From assembly GCF_965216415.1 (NCBI RefSeq), contig NZ_CBDCFU010000002.1: a DNA stretch of 64,000 nt. One strand, 5' to 3'. Source of the stretch: Marivita sp003149565. GTDB lineage: Bacteria > Pseudomonadota > Alphaproteobacteria > Rhodobacterales > Rhodobacteraceae. The notes below the pieces were generated by a model. The model saw only the letters and a list, made by a program, of their open reading frames with translations. It was not told the DNA's origin and ran no database searches. Shown in pieces: positions 53,526-63,158 of the stretch (position 1 is the first letter of the stretch; the number at the start of each line of letters is the position of its first letter). A program made the position numbers and the translations under genes.

Positions 53526-54536
53526 TTACTTGGCGATCAGGCGATCAGGAATTTCCAAGCCGACTTCCTGATAATAGCGCAATGCGCCGGGGTGCAGTGG
53601 CAAAGGCAGACCTGCAATTGCGCTTTCAATACTCATCACCTTTGTGGCCGGGTGGATGGCCTGAAGGAACGGCAGATTTTCATAGATTGCCTTTGTGAGC
53701 TGATAGACGTGCTCTTCCGGAAGATCCGCGTTTGTCGCCAGGAAATTCGGCTGTGCTATGGTTTGAACATCCGTCTCCAGACCCGGATATGACCCGCCCG
53801 GAATGACGTACGGAGTCCAAAGACCTCGGTCAGAGTCCGCCTGCGCCATCTGCTCTTCGGTCATGCTCAACAGGGTCACGCTGTCACCAGCGGATGCCAT
53901 GAGTTGGCTGATTGCACCCACCGGAACACCGCCCGGCGCACCAATCCCTTTAACCTGACCGTTTTGCAGAGCTTCTGCAGATGGGCCGTAGCCAGCGTAG
54001 ACAAGTTCGTAATCAGTATCGATATCAACACCAAACCCTGACAAAATCGTCCGGTTCGAACCGATGGTGCCAGAGTTTTGTGCACCCATCGCCATTGCCT
54101 CACCTTTCAGCGCGACCATATCCTCAATCGTACCTGTTTTGGCGACATCGGACGACACGATGAAATGCTCAACGTTCTGCCATAGCATCGTGACGGACCG
54201 TAGGTTCTCCTGCGGACCAACTTCGGCGATTGGACCAGTGCCAGTCGCGGCATAGTAACCAAACAGGCCCTGCAGGATACCGAACTGAGCTTCGTCCTCA
54301 CGCAAAAGGCGAACGTTTTCACCAGAGCCAGCAGAGCTGATGGCGGACATTCCGATCTTCTGCTTAGGTTCAAGCTTGACCTTCACAAGTGTCGCCAGAG
54401 CCACACCCACGGGGTAGTAGGTGCCACCCGTCGACGCCGTTGTCAGAACATAGCTTCCACCCTCGTCCTGTGCCTGAGCAGCACCACCAGATAGAGCAAT
54501 TGTCGCCGCGAGAGCGACGCTTTTTAGGTATTTCAT
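53526..54536 (-). CDS. TRAP transporter solute-binding protein, TAXI family
   Basis: 336 aa periplasmic binding protein. The signal peptide MKYLKSVALAATIALSGGAAQA is followed by YVLTTASTGGTYYPVGVALATL, split over the first strand, which is the TAXI family opening. The middle has TIEDMVALKGEAMAMGAQNSGT. Related proteins import dicarboxylates or glutamate-like acids, but the ligand is not predictable. GGGAGG lies upstream of the ATG. It is the first gene of the transporter pair and lies 119 bases downstream of the response-regulator gene, with a palindrome in between. Confidence 0.92.
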   Translation of the reverse strand: MKYLKSVALAATIALSGGAAQAQDEGGSYVLTTASTGGTYYPVGVALATLVKVKLEPKQKIGMSAISSAGSGENVRLLREDEAQFGILQGLFGYYAATGTGPIAEVGPQENLRSVTMLWQNVEHFIVSSDVAKTGTIEDMVALKGEAMAMGAQNSGTIGSNRTILSGFGVDIDTDYELVYAGYGPSAEALQNGQVKGIGAPGGVPVGAISQLMASAGDSVTLLSMTEEQMAQADSDRGLWTPYVIPGGSYPGLETDVQTIAQPNFLATNADLPEEHVYQLTKAIYENLPFLQAIHPATKVMSIESAIAGLPLPLHPGALRYYQEVGLEIPDRLIAK

Positions 54537-54612
54537 GTAGACCTCCCGTAAATGCACCTTGTCAGCGCTGCATCAAGCTTACGTGAAGCTTCCGCGATGG
54601 CATAGGAAACAA

Positions 54613-54651
54613 TCCGCAGGTTAGCGAAAACACAGCTTGCGGAAATCCGCA
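54613..54651. promoter_or_regulatory. Palindrome TGCGGA-AA-TCCGCA plus half-site upstream of the TAXI gene
   Basis: A perfect 14-base dyad (54638-54651) and a further TCCGCA half-site (54613-54618), 33 bases from the matching half, about three helical turns. They lie 77-115 bases before the TAXI start and just after the regulator stop codon. They are the obvious candidate site for the adjacent DctD-like regulator. No sigma54 -24/-12 pair was found in the 119-base spacer. Confidence 0.55.
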
Positions 54652-54655
54652 GACC

Positions 54656-55993
54656 TCATTCCAGCAACTTGGATTTCTCCAGTCCAAGTTTGACGATCTT
54701 GTCATTTAACGTGCGTCTTCCGATCCCAAGTGCTTCGGCTACGGCGTCCATACGGCCGCCATGATTGGAAATCGCCTGCGAGATTAGAGTCTTCTCAAAT
54801 CTCGCAACCGCCTCGCGCAACGTGGCAGGAACATCATCAATGAGCTCATCGGTCCGCAACGCTTCGGCAACCGACCCACCACCGCGACGCGCCGCTAGCA
54901 CGCGACGTTCAGCCACATGACGCAATTCCCGTACATTGCCGGGCCATTGGTGCGCCAAAAGTGCAGCCACATCCTCTGGCGTCATTTCAATCGGGCTGAT
55001 TTCGTAGGTCTCGCAAAACTGATCCACGAAATGCTCATAAAGCATGACAATGTCATCACCACGATCAATCAACCGCGGAAGCCGAAGCTCGAATGTATTA
55101 AGCCGAAACAGGAAATCCGCGCGAAAGGCGCCGGCTTCGACCAGGGGACTGAGATCCTCGTTGGTTGCCGCGACAACACGAACGTCCGTTTGCACGTCTC
55201 CATCGGTGCCAACTGGATGGATCACCCCGGTTTCAATCGCACGCAGCAACTTTGTCTGAACTTCAACTGGGCAGGAGGCGACCTCGTCCAGAAACAACGT
55301 CCCGCCATCAGCCTTACGGAAACTACCAAGCAGAGAGTCGGCTGTTCCGAACATCTGCTCTTCCACGCGATCCGGCGCCAAGGATGCGCAATTCAAAGCT
55401 ACAAACTCTTTGTCTCGTCGCGGACCCAAACGATGTAGAGCGCGTGCGACGAGCTCTTTGCCCGTACCGGTCTCCCCGGTGATGAGAACGGGCGCATCTG
55501 AAAGGGCTAGGTCGACGGCTTCGGTCTTGAGTTCCGTGACGCGCAAGTCACTGCCAAGCAAAACTCGATCCAAACCCGAGAGCGAAACGAGTTGCTCACG
55601 CATGCGCTTTGTCATGTCGGACAGACGATGCTGTTCGGCCGCATGTCGGAGCACCGTCAGCAGCCTGCGTGGCTCAAATGGCTTTTCAAGAAAAGAATAG
55701 GCTCCATTCTGAATTGCATCCACCGCCATTGGAATATCACCATGCGCAGAGATCAGGACCAATGGCGGTGACGGACGTTTCGACATCTCCTCCAAAAGCT
55801 CAAGCCCCGACATTCCAGGCATGCGAACATCCGACAAGACAACGTCCGGCGACGCCACCTCCAGCCTAGAAAGTGCAATCTGCCCGGTTCCAACAGCATC
55901 AACCTCCCAGCCAGAGCGCTCAAGGAGCACTGCCAGAGACTGGCGCATCTCGGTGTCGTCGTCGACAATGAGTGCTCGAAACTGATCAGGCAT
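54656..55993 (-). CDS. DctD-like response regulator lacking the GAFTGA loop
   Basis: 445 aa regulator with receiver, AAA+ and Fis-type HTH domains. The phospho-acceptor is Asp55 in VVLSDVRMPG, with Lys104 in the switch region. Walker A is GETGTGKE (173-180) and Walker B GGTLFLDE (230-237). Between MFG and GGTLF only 13 residues occur (TADSLLGSFRKAD) where sigma54 activators have about 21 including GAFTGA, so contact with sigma54 is unlikely. The C-terminal HTH is in MDAVAEALGIGRRTLNDKI. It overlaps the sensor kinase gene by eight bases. It probably controls the TAXI-TRAP genes downstream, with sigma70. Confidence 0.88.
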   Translation of the reverse strand: MPDQFRALIVDDDTEMRQSLAVLLERSGWEVDAVGTGQIALSRLEVASPDVVLSDVRMPGMSGLELLEEMSKRPSPPLVLISAHGDIPMAVDAIQNGAYSFLEKPFEPRRLLTVLRHAAEQHRLSDMTKRMREQLVSLSGLDRVLLGSDLRVTELKTEAVDLALSDAPVLITGETGTGKELVARALHRLGPRRDKEFVALNCASLAPDRVEEQMFGTADSLLGSFRKADGGTLFLDEVASCPVEVQTKLLRAIETGVIHPVGTDGDVQTDVRVVAATNEDLSPLVEAGAFRADFLFRLNTFELRLPRLIDRGDDIVMLYEHFVDQFCETYEISPIEMTPEDVAALLAHQWPGNVRELRHVAERRVLAARRGGGSVAEALRTDELIDDVPATLREAVARFEKTLISQAISNHGGRMDAVAEALGIGRRTLNDKIVKLGLEKSKLLE

Positions 55994-57740
55994 CGGCGAT
56001 TTCAGCTTTTGGAAGACTAATCACAAACTCGGCTCCTGCGTCCTCGTTGTCTCGGGCGTGAAGGGTTCCGCCCATTTCGTTGATGATTTGCCCTGAGATG
56101 GCAAGCCCGAGTCCCATTCCTTTGCCTGACGGCTTGGTGCTGAAGAAAGGTTTGCTTAGGTCCTCAATATCCAAGTCGCCAAGACCATGGCCATTGTCAG
56201 AAACAATTAAAGTGACCGTATCGTCCTGATGGTACATGGAAAGAGTGACGATTGGGTCTTCGACATCGTTTGTGGCATCTATGGCATTGCGAAGCAGGTT
56301 GACGATCACCTGTTCAAATCTTTCCGGCCGCCCCCGAACGACGCATGCCGTTTCGGGCAGGTTCACATTCAGCGTTGTTCCGGCATCCCGGGCTGTATGC
56401 TGAACCAAATGCACCGCTGCGTGAACTGTTTCTTCGACTGGAAACCTCGTTTCTCCGGATGCCGACGTGCGCCCGAAAAGTCGGAGTTGATCCACAATCC
56501 TTTGCATCCGATCAACCAGACCCGACAGCTGCGGCCAGAGTGCATTGGGCTGAGCGTTGGCAGCGATCTCTTCTGCTACGAGGTAGTTGCGCATGGCAGA
56601 GATTGGTTGCCCCAGTTCGTGTGTGATCGAGGCCGATAGCTGGCCCAGCGCAGCCAGTTGCTCTTTCTGCGCCAGTTCGCTGCGGGCGGTTTCAAGCTTC
56701 TTTTCAGCACTTCGGCGTTCTTCGATCTCTCGCGTGAGCCTTTGGCGATCCGCGTTCGAAATGGCGAGAGCGTTGCGCAGCTGGGCCGCGCGATACACCG
56801 AAGCGGCCACTGTCAGGATCAACAGCGTCATCAGTCCCCCAGCCACGTAAAGAAGCGCCTGACGCCGCGAATTTCGTACCTCCGAAAGCAGATGCAACGA
56901 CCAGTCTTCTTCTTCCAAATAGGCCTTTGTCCAAACATACGCGGTTCCATCCAGCCTCGCACGCCGTTCACTTTCCGGGGTCCAGTCCAGAGGAAACAGA
57001 ATCTTATCACCAAATTGTTGCTGTTCTTCGAGCGTGCGTCTGTCGATGTCCGAAAGCGGCGACAGATACCCATAAATCAAATCCGGATCCGAACTCGCCA
57101 GGATAACTCCCTGCTCATCAGCAACCATCACCAGTTCGCCATTGCCCGACAAAGCTCGGCTCAGATCATTGAAGCCGATCTTGACGGTTACAACTCCGTG
57201 GATTGTGCCAACCGCGTCGCGAACAGGTTCGGCAATGAAATAGCCTGGCCGCCCAGTGGTGACACCCACTGCGTAAAAGCGACCAGCGCCTCCTGCAACA
57301 GCGTCCCTGAAATACGGCCGGAACGTGTAGTAGTTTCCGACAAGGCTATCAGCATCCCGATAATTCGAGGATGCAACGGTCTTCCCTTTGAGATCGAGCA
57401 CATAGACAAACTCTGCACCCGCGCGTCGTGCAATGTCGGCTAAAATAGGATTCAGCGCGTCGGGGTCCCCAGTGATAAGCGCATCTAGCGTGCTTTCATC
57501 AATCGACAGAACATAGGGAAGATGCTCAAGCCGGGTGAGCGCATCATCAATGGAAGAAGCAAAAAACTGGGCACGCTCCGGCGTCTGCGCCGCCTCCGTC
57601 CGAAGAAAGTAGGCCGCCAACACGAGGTAGCTGCCGATGGCGAGCACAGAAAGACCTAACACCGCAGCCAACAGATAAAAGCCACGCCGCATTGGCTCGT
57701 CGCCAGAATAGGAGTGTTGTTTTACCAGAGTGTCGGACAT
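55986..57740 (-). CDS. Sensor histidine kinase, DctB-like
   Basis: 584 aa membrane kinase. TM1 is in FYLLAAVLGLSVLAIGSYLV and TM2 in ALLYVAGGLMTLLILTVAAS. The periplasmic part between them (about 250 residues, with FRPYFRDAVAGGAGRFYAVG) looks like a double-Cache ligand-binding domain. The H-box is in SASITHELGQPISAMRNYL, the N-box in NLLRNAIDA, G1 in VSDNGHGLG and G2 in SGKGMGLGLAIS. It phosphorylates the overlapping response regulator, presumably when the TRAP substrate is present outside. The ATG at 57740 is preferred over an upstream TTG. Confidence 0.9.
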   Translation of the reverse strand: MSDTLVKQHSYSGDEPMRRGFYLLAAVLGLSVLAIGSYLVLAAYFLRTEAAQTPERAQFFASSIDDALTRLEHLPYVLSIDESTLDALITGDPDALNPILADIARRAGAEFVYVLDLKGKTVASSNYRDADSLVGNYYTFRPYFRDAVAGGAGRFYAVGVTTGRPGYFIAEPVRDAVGTIHGVVTVKIGFNDLSRALSGNGELVMVADEQGVILASSDPDLIYGYLSPLSDIDRRTLEEQQQFGDKILFPLDWTPESERRARLDGTAYVWTKAYLEEEDWSLHLLSEVRNSRRQALLYVAGGLMTLLILTVAASVYRAAQLRNALAISNADRQRLTREIEERRSAEKKLETARSELAQKEQLAALGQLSASITHELGQPISAMRNYLVAEEIAANAQPNALWPQLSGLVDRMQRIVDQLRLFGRTSASGETRFPVEETVHAAVHLVQHTARDAGTTLNVNLPETACVVRGRPERFEQVIVNLLRNAIDATNDVEDPIVTLSMYHQDDTVTLIVSDNGHGLGDLDIEDLSKPFFSTKPSGKGMGLGLAISGQIINEMGGTLHARDNEDAGAEFVISLPKAEIADA

Positions 57741-57791
57741 TCTTTGATCTATATCCAAGGATGCCCGACAAAGTCAGCGAGAAATGACCGT

Positions 57792-60700
57792 CTACTCGGC
57801 AGCAACCGGTTCAGGTCCGGCATCCTCCTCGACAGGACGCGCAGCAAGAACAAGCCGCAAAAGCGGCGGCACAGTCAGGAGGGTCAGGAAAGCCGACATC
57901 GCCAAGCCACCAACCACCACGGCACCTAGACCGCGATACAGTTCCGATCCTGCGCCGGGAAACAACACAAGCGGCAGCATTCCGCAAACCGATGTCACTG
58001 TGGACATAAAGATTGGCCGGATCCGGTTTCGCGTCGCTTCTTCAATCGCTTCAACAGGTGACATCCCTTCGTCGCGCAAATGATAGAGCGATTGGTGAAC
58101 GATAAGGATCGCATTGTTCACCACAATCCCCACCAAAATCACGAAACCCAGCAGGGTCAGCATGTCGAGAGGCTGCGTGCCAACCATGTTGAGAACTGCC
58201 AAGCCACCAACACCCCCTGCAGCAGCAACCGGGACGGAAATCATCACGACCAGAGGCAAGACGAAAGATTCAAAGAGAACAGCCATGACAAGAAACACAA
58301 TCACCATCGCCACGGCGAGATTGATCTGAATGGCGTTCCAAGTCTGCGAGAGCTGGTCCGCAGTACCGGAAACGGAAACGCGCACCCCGGGCGGCAGGCC
58401 TTGCTCTTCCAGAGAAGCGATGACCTCAGTTTCAAGCAAGTCAACCGCCGCCTCAAGCGGCAGGGCGTCTGACGGACGAACCTCAAGAGTGATAGTCCGC
58501 AGACGTTCGAGATGCCGGATCTCGGTTGGCCCTGCTGTTACACGAACTTCGGCAAGTTCGGATACCGGGACAATGCGACCTGTCGGCGTGACCACCGGAA
58601 AACTACCGACGTCCTGCGTACGCAAGCCACTGAGAACGTCAGCATCTCCCTTCAAGGTGAGATCAAGCCTTCTGTTGCCAACATTGATCTCAGCCACCCG
58701 CAGCCCGTCGTTAAAAGCATCAACCGTGGCCGCGAGATCCTGCATGGTAAGACCCGCATCCGCCAGTCGAACACGGTCTGGAATCAATCGGACCTCCGGC
58801 GCTCCAAGCTCCAGCCCGGGGATTGGTCGGAACTGGTGACCTTCGGAACGCGGCAGAAGCTGCCCAATCGAACCAGCTGCCTGTCCCGCAACGCGAAGAA
58901 TGTCTTCCAACTCGTCTCCGGAAATATTGACCTCGATGGTCCGACCACCCCCAACGCCGCGGCCGAAAAGAGATGGCTGCGTCATAAAGCCAAAGGTCCC
59001 CGGCTCGGCGAAGATCGGACGCGACAGAATTGGGATCACGTCTGCTACCCGTTTGCCATCGACAGCCGCAGCCCCAACAAAGCTGTTCCCTGGGGTTGCA
59101 ACAAAGAAGAACGACTCCAAGGCAGGTTGCCCGTCTTCTGTCTCCGTGTCAGGCGCCGCGTCCCACATCGGCTCAGCCACTGCCTCAATCCGCTGGGCGA
59201 TGGTTTCAGTTGTTTCAAGGTTGTATCCGGGAGGAGGAATGATCAGGCCGAATACGAGATTGCGATTGCCTTCCGGAAGATATTCCAACTTCGGCAGAAA
59301 GGTCCAGGCAGCGACAGCGGCACCCGTGCCGATGGTCGCAACCATGATCAAACCAACCGTACGAAAGCGGACAGTGAATCGTACGTATCGCATGATCAGC
59401 CACGTAAAGCCGCGCGCAAAGTGATCGATGCCCGGCAATGGTAGTTTTTTGGTTTCGCCCCCCTTTAGCAGACGGCTTGAGAGAGCTGGGATAACGGTCA
59501 CGGCGACGACAAGAGACAAAAGCACGGAGACGGAAATCGCAACTGCGATATCACGGAAGAGTTGCCCTGCTTCCAATTGCATCACCAGGATAGGAATAAA
59601 GACCATCACCGTTGTCAGGGCCGAAACGAGGATAGCACCCCAGACCTGCTTGGCCCCGATATACGCAGCTTCACGCCGCGACTTGCCGCCTTCTCGCAAT
59701 CGAAAAATATTCTCCAGAACGACGATTGCGGCATCAACAATCATACCAACCGCAAAAGCGATACCTGCAAGAGAGATCACGTTCAAAGTCCGTCCAGTCA
59801 CCGCCATCGCAACAAAGGTCGCCACGATTGAGACTGGGATTGCCATGCTGATCACCAGCGTTGCTCGCGGGCTGCGCAAAAAGACCAAAAGAACCGAGGC
59901 TGCCAACAGACCACCGATCCAGATGTTCTGCGTCACCAGATCAATGGCCCCTTCGATATACACGGTCTCATCATAGACCTGTTCAAGCGTCAGACCGTTG
60001 GCCGAGACCGGGCCGGCTTCAAGCTCCGCAATGACGGCTTTCACCTCTTCCATCGTCGAGATGACGTTGGCACCCTGCTCGCGGACAATGTTGAACGCCA
60101 GTGCAGGTTCTCCGCGGAAACGCAAACGCGCAGTGTTCTCCTTGTATGCAAAACGCACATCGGCCACATCGCCTACGCGAACCCGGCCTAAAGCGCCCCT
60201 TGTTCCAAGGCTCTGGCTTCGCAGGACAACGTCCTTGATCGCATCTATGGTGTTCAGATTGCCATCTGCTCTGACCGTGTAACGGCGCTTGCCTTCCTCG
60301 ACATCACCTGCCGAGATGCTGATATTTTCGGCCCGCAGTCGCTGCACAACAGCCGGTATGGTCAACCCAAGGCGCGCAAGTTCTTCCGGGCGAATTGTTA
60401 TCTGCAATTCCCGCGACACACCGCCGAACACGTTTACTGTTGAGACACCGTTCACCCGCTCAAGACGTTCTTTGACCACATCCTCGACGAAATCCCCGAA
60501 TTCCGGCAAGGGTCGGGTGTTGCCCTCGGCAGCACGCACCATAACCCAGGCAATCGGGCTGTCGTCGGAACCTGATGTATTGAGCGTCGGTTCGCCAGCT
60601 TCGCTTGGATATCCGCCAACGCGGTCAAGTCGGTTTGAAACCAGGAGAAGAATATCTCCCATGTCCGAGCCAATGGCGAATTCCAGCGTGACAGACGCCT

Positions 60701-60962
60701 GTCCGGTACGCGCGCGGCTGGTCATGATTTCCAAGCCTTCCAACCCACGGAACGCATCTTCCTGAGGGTTGATGATCTCACGCTCGATTTCTGCCGGAGC
60801 AGCGCCGGGCCAACTGGTCTCGACAACCACGACAGGCTTACGGACATCCGGCGCCAATTGAACAGGAATGCGACTCAGCGCCAACGCACCGAAAAGAACA
60901 GCCATAATCACGACCGCGATCACGGCGATTGGACGTTCAATAGAAGCGCGGATCAGGTCCAT
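57792..60962 (-). CDS. RND-family efflux transporter (HAE1-like)
   Basis: 1056 aa inner-membrane proton-driven pump subunit with 12 predicted helices and two large periplasmic loops. It opens IRASIERPIAVIAVVIMA and has TM4 motif VGMIVDAAIVVLENIF, where only the first of the two acidic residues usual in AcrB is kept (VDA instead of VDD). TM10 has VGIVVNNAILIVHQ. GGVGGLAVLNMVGTQPLDML matches HAE1 pumps. It starts three bases after the adaptor gene. There is no outer-membrane partner gene here, so it probably uses a TolC encoded elsewhere. The substrate is unknown. Confidence 0.9.
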   Translation of the reverse strand: MDLIRASIERPIAVIAVVIMAVLFGALALSRIPVQLAPDVRKPVVVVETSWPGAAPAEIEREIINPQEDAFRGLEGLEIMTSRARTGQASVTLEFAIGSDMGDILLLVSNRLDRVGGYPSEAGEPTLNTSGSDDSPIAWVMVRAAEGNTRPLPEFGDFVEDVVKERLERVNGVSTVNVFGGVSRELQITIRPEELARLGLTIPAVVQRLRAENISISAGDVEEGKRRYTVRADGNLNTIDAIKDVVLRSQSLGTRGALGRVRVGDVADVRFAYKENTARLRFRGEPALAFNIVREQGANVISTMEEVKAVIAELEAGPVSANGLTLEQVYDETVYIEGAIDLVTQNIWIGGLLAASVLLVFLRSPRATLVISMAIPVSIVATFVAMAVTGRTLNVISLAGIAFAVGMIVDAAIVVLENIFRLREGGKSRREAAYIGAKQVWGAILVSALTTVMVFIPILVMQLEAGQLFRDIAVAISVSVLLSLVVAVTVIPALSSRLLKGGETKKLPLPGIDHFARGFTWLIMRYVRFTVRFRTVGLIMVATIGTGAAVAAWTFLPKLEYLPEGNRNLVFGLIIPPPGYNLETTETIAQRIEAVAEPMWDAAPDTETEDGQPALESFFFVATPGNSFVGAAAVDGKRVADVIPILSRPIFAEPGTFGFMTQPSLFGRGVGGGRTIEVNISGDELEDILRVAGQAAGSIGQLLPRSEGHQFRPIPGLELGAPEVRLIPDRVRLADAGLTMQDLAATVDAFNDGLRVAEINVGNRRLDLTLKGDADVLSGLRTQDVGSFPVVTPTGRIVPVSELAEVRVTAGPTEIRHLERLRTITLEVRPSDALPLEAAVDLLETEVIASLEEQGLPPGVRVSVSGTADQLSQTWNAIQINLAVAMVIVFLVMAVLFESFVLPLVVMISVPVAAAGGVGGLAVLNMVGTQPLDMLTLLGFVILVGIVVNNAILIVHQSLYHLRDEGMSPVEAIEEATRNRIRPIFMSTVTSVCGMLPLVLFPGAGSELYRGLGAVVVGGLAMSAFLTLLTVPPLLRLVLAARPVEEDAGPEPVAAE

Positions 60963-60965
60963 GAT

Positions 60966-62126
60966 TTAGCCCTTACTCTCGCCTGCTTCGGGGCTTTCGG
61001 CTCTTTTAGGCGCACTGTTGCTTTCAGCGCCCTTTGGAGCTCCCGTCGGCGCAATGTCCTGCCCCGGCCTCAGGCGTTCGTTGCCTCGAATAACAACTTC
61101 GTCGCCTTCCGACAGGCCGGTCAGCACTTCAAATGCATTGTTCAGAGCGGCCCCGATCTCTACCGGTCGGGGCATCGCCTTGCCATCTTGATTTACGAAA
61201 ACGCTCCATCCACCCTGGGACTGCACCAACGCATCTTTCGGCACCACCAAGACCTCGCGCGCCTCACTAACAGGCACATCAAGCGAGACTGTTTGTCCAA
61301 CGGCGATGGCAGCATCTTCATCCTCGACACGAAACCTTACCGGCCGTGTACGGGTCGCGGCAAATTCTGTTGGCAGAACCGCCCGCAGCATCAAAGACAG
61401 CGTGTCGCCAATGTCCGTCGTCGCCTCGACTGGCTCGTCGTTTCGTAAAGCCGAGACAAATCGCGCCGGTACGTTGGCCTCGATCTCCAAGGCACTTGTG
61501 TCGATAAGGGTCGCAACCTGACTTCCGACTGTAATGAACTGTCCAACCTCCGTTGCGACGTTCAGCACAACCGCATCGAATGGTGCGCGCACAACCGCGT
61601 TTTTAAGACGGTACCGGGCTTGCTCCAGCGCATTTTCTGCAGACTTTATCCGCGCGAGCGCTTCTTGTAGGGTGCCTGTCGCTTCCGCATAATCACTGGC
61701 ACGTTCCTCCAACTGAGCTTCCGCAATCGTTGAGTTCTCGCGCAAGGTTTCAGCGCGTCGAAACGACTTTTCCGAACGATCAAGCCGTGCTTCGGCAACC
61801 GAAACCCCTGCTTGAGCAATTGCAATCTGGGCTTCTGCCTGCGCCAATTCGATCTGCAAGAGTTCGGTGTCCAACCGCGCGAGAATGTCGCCTTGCGCGA
61901 CAAGGTCCCCAACGCGGATCGGCACCTTTTGGGCAACACCACTCACGCGTGCGGCAACCGCGCTTTCGCGTCCGGCAACGACTTCCCCAAAAACCGAAAC
62001 GGTCTCAGCCATCGTGCTTGTGGTCACAAGAGCCGTAGATACACCCGCGGGGCGCCCTTGCGCCGCAACAAGTGCCGGAAGCATAGAAAATATGATGAGC
62101 GTGGCACATCGAAAAAACATGCGCAT
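60966..62126 (-). CDS. RND efflux periplasmic adaptor (membrane fusion protein)
   Basis: 386 aa protein with a signal peptide (MFFRCATLIIFSMLPALVAA). It has a lipoyl-like hairpin (VSGVAQKVPIRVGDLVAQGD) and a long alpha-hairpin (residues 95-170, EAQIAIAQAGVSVAEARLDR). A beta-barrel and membrane-proximal domain follow, and it ends in a Lys/Glu/Ser-rich tail. AGGAGA lies six bases before the ATG at 62126. The tail after VIRGNERLRPGQDI is longer than usual. It pairs with the downstream RND pump. Confidence 0.88.
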   Translation of the reverse strand: MRMFFRCATLIIFSMLPALVAAQGRPAGVSTALVTTSTMAETVSVFGEVVAGRESAVAARVSGVAQKVPIRVGDLVAQGDILARLDTELLQIELAQAEAQIAIAQAGVSVAEARLDRSEKSFRRAETLRENSTIAEAQLEERASDYAEATGTLQEALARIKSAENALEQARYRLKNAVVRAPFDAVVLNVATEVGQFITVGSQVATLIDTSALEIEANVPARFVSALRNDEPVEATTDIGDTLSLMLRAVLPTEFAATRTRPVRFRVEDEDAAIAVGQTVSLDVPVSEAREVLVVPKDALVQSQGGWSVFVNQDGKAMPRPVEIGAALNNAFEVLTGLSEGDEVVIRGNERLRPGQDIAPTGAPKGAESNSAPKRAESPEAGESKG

Positions 62127-62261
62127 CGCAATTCTCCTTATGGTTCGGACTTATGCCGCATTGCAGAAGTTAGCGCATCTTTCAGGAAAGACATGCTTTG
62201 ACGAGCCCCTCCCGCGATTTCCGACGGTTTTTGATGCGCTTTGCACAAATTCGGAGGTTTC

Positions 62262-63158
62262 TCACGCAGTGAGAAAGTCCAACACAGCAGAAAGCAATGC
62301 TTTTGGTGCCTCCTCGGGTATTGCATGGCCACAGGGCAGCGCCAGACCTGTCACAGATTTAGCCTTCTCCCGCCAGGTTTTCTCGACGTCATAAAGATCG
62401 CCGACCACGCCGTATTCGCCCCAAGTGGCCAGAAGCGGGGCCTCAATCAGGCGATCTGCGTCAGCGAGATCATGGTCCAAGTCAATTGTCGCCGAGGCGC
62501 GATAGTCCTCACAGATCGCATGGATCGTCTCCGGGTTCTGATAGCAGCGCAGATATTCCATCATCGCCACCTCATCGACTGCGTGCGGCGTTTTCACCTG
62601 CCCCCCAATGTGTCGACGCAGAAAGTATTCCGGGTCAGACCCGATCATCCGCTCAGGCAGATCTTCTGGCTGAATAAGGAAAAACCACCAAAAATATCGC
62701 GTCGCAAATTCTTGATCCGTGCGGGCATACATCGTCAGCGTCGGCGCAATGTCGAGAAGGATCAAGCGCTCAACGGCGTCTGGATGATCCAGTGCCATGC
62801 GGTGCGCCACCCGCCCCCCGCGATCATGCCCCAAAACTGCGAAGCTATCATGTCCGAGCGCCCGCATCAGCGCGACCTGGTCTTTCGCCATCTCGCGCTT
62901 GGAATATGCTTCATGAGGCGCCTGGCTGGATACTTTTTCGCTATCCCCATAGCCCCGAAGGTCAGCGGCAACCACCGTGTATCCAGCGGCGACCAAGTCC
63001 GGTGCTATCTTCCGCCAGACTATGTGCGTTTGCGGATGGCCGTGTAGCAACAGGACTGGGGGACCGTCTCCAGAGATTGCAAAATTGATGTTTATCCCGT
63101 TCACGACCTCACGCCGCAACAGGAAGCCGTCCAAAAAGGGCGAATTGACCAATGTCAC
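62262..63158 (-). CDS. Alpha/beta hydrolase, haloacetate dehalogenase-like
   Basis: 298 aa alpha/beta hydrolase similar to fluoroacetate dehalogenases. Nucleophile Asp112 is in LGHDRGGRVAHRM, with Arg113 and Arg116 as substrate carboxylate ligands. Asp136 is in LLDIAPT and the catalytic His278 in PCGHAIPEEA. Other family blocks are HGHPQTHIVW and ADLRGYGDS. In the halide pocket the segment reads YFWWFFLIQP, with Trp157 where the characterised fluoroacetate enzymes have His, while the following Trp and DYR Tyr remain. It starts at a GTG overlapping the tartrate-dehydrogenase stop (GTGA). Other ester-type hydrolase activity is possible. Confidence 0.8.
   Translation of the reverse strand: MTLVNSPFLDGFLLRREVVNGININFAISGDGPPVLLLHGHPQTHIVWRKIAPDLVAAGYTVVAADLRGYGDSEKVSSQAPHEAYSKREMAKDQVALMRALGHDSFAVLGHDRGGRVAHRMALDHPDAVERLILLDIAPTLTMYARTDQEFATRYFWWFFLIQPEDLPERMIGSDPEYFLRRHIGGQVKTPHAVDEVAMMEYLRCYQNPETIHAICEDYRASATIDLDHDLADADRLIEAPLLATWGEYGVVGDLYDVEKTWREKAKSVTGLALPCGHAIPEEAPKALLSAVLDFLTA

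Noticed and set aside
54537..54655. Sigma54 promoter ahead of the TAXI gene
   Set aside because: No GG-N10-GC pair in the correct context was found on the coding strand. The nearest GG/GC pairs have spacings of 12 or 13.
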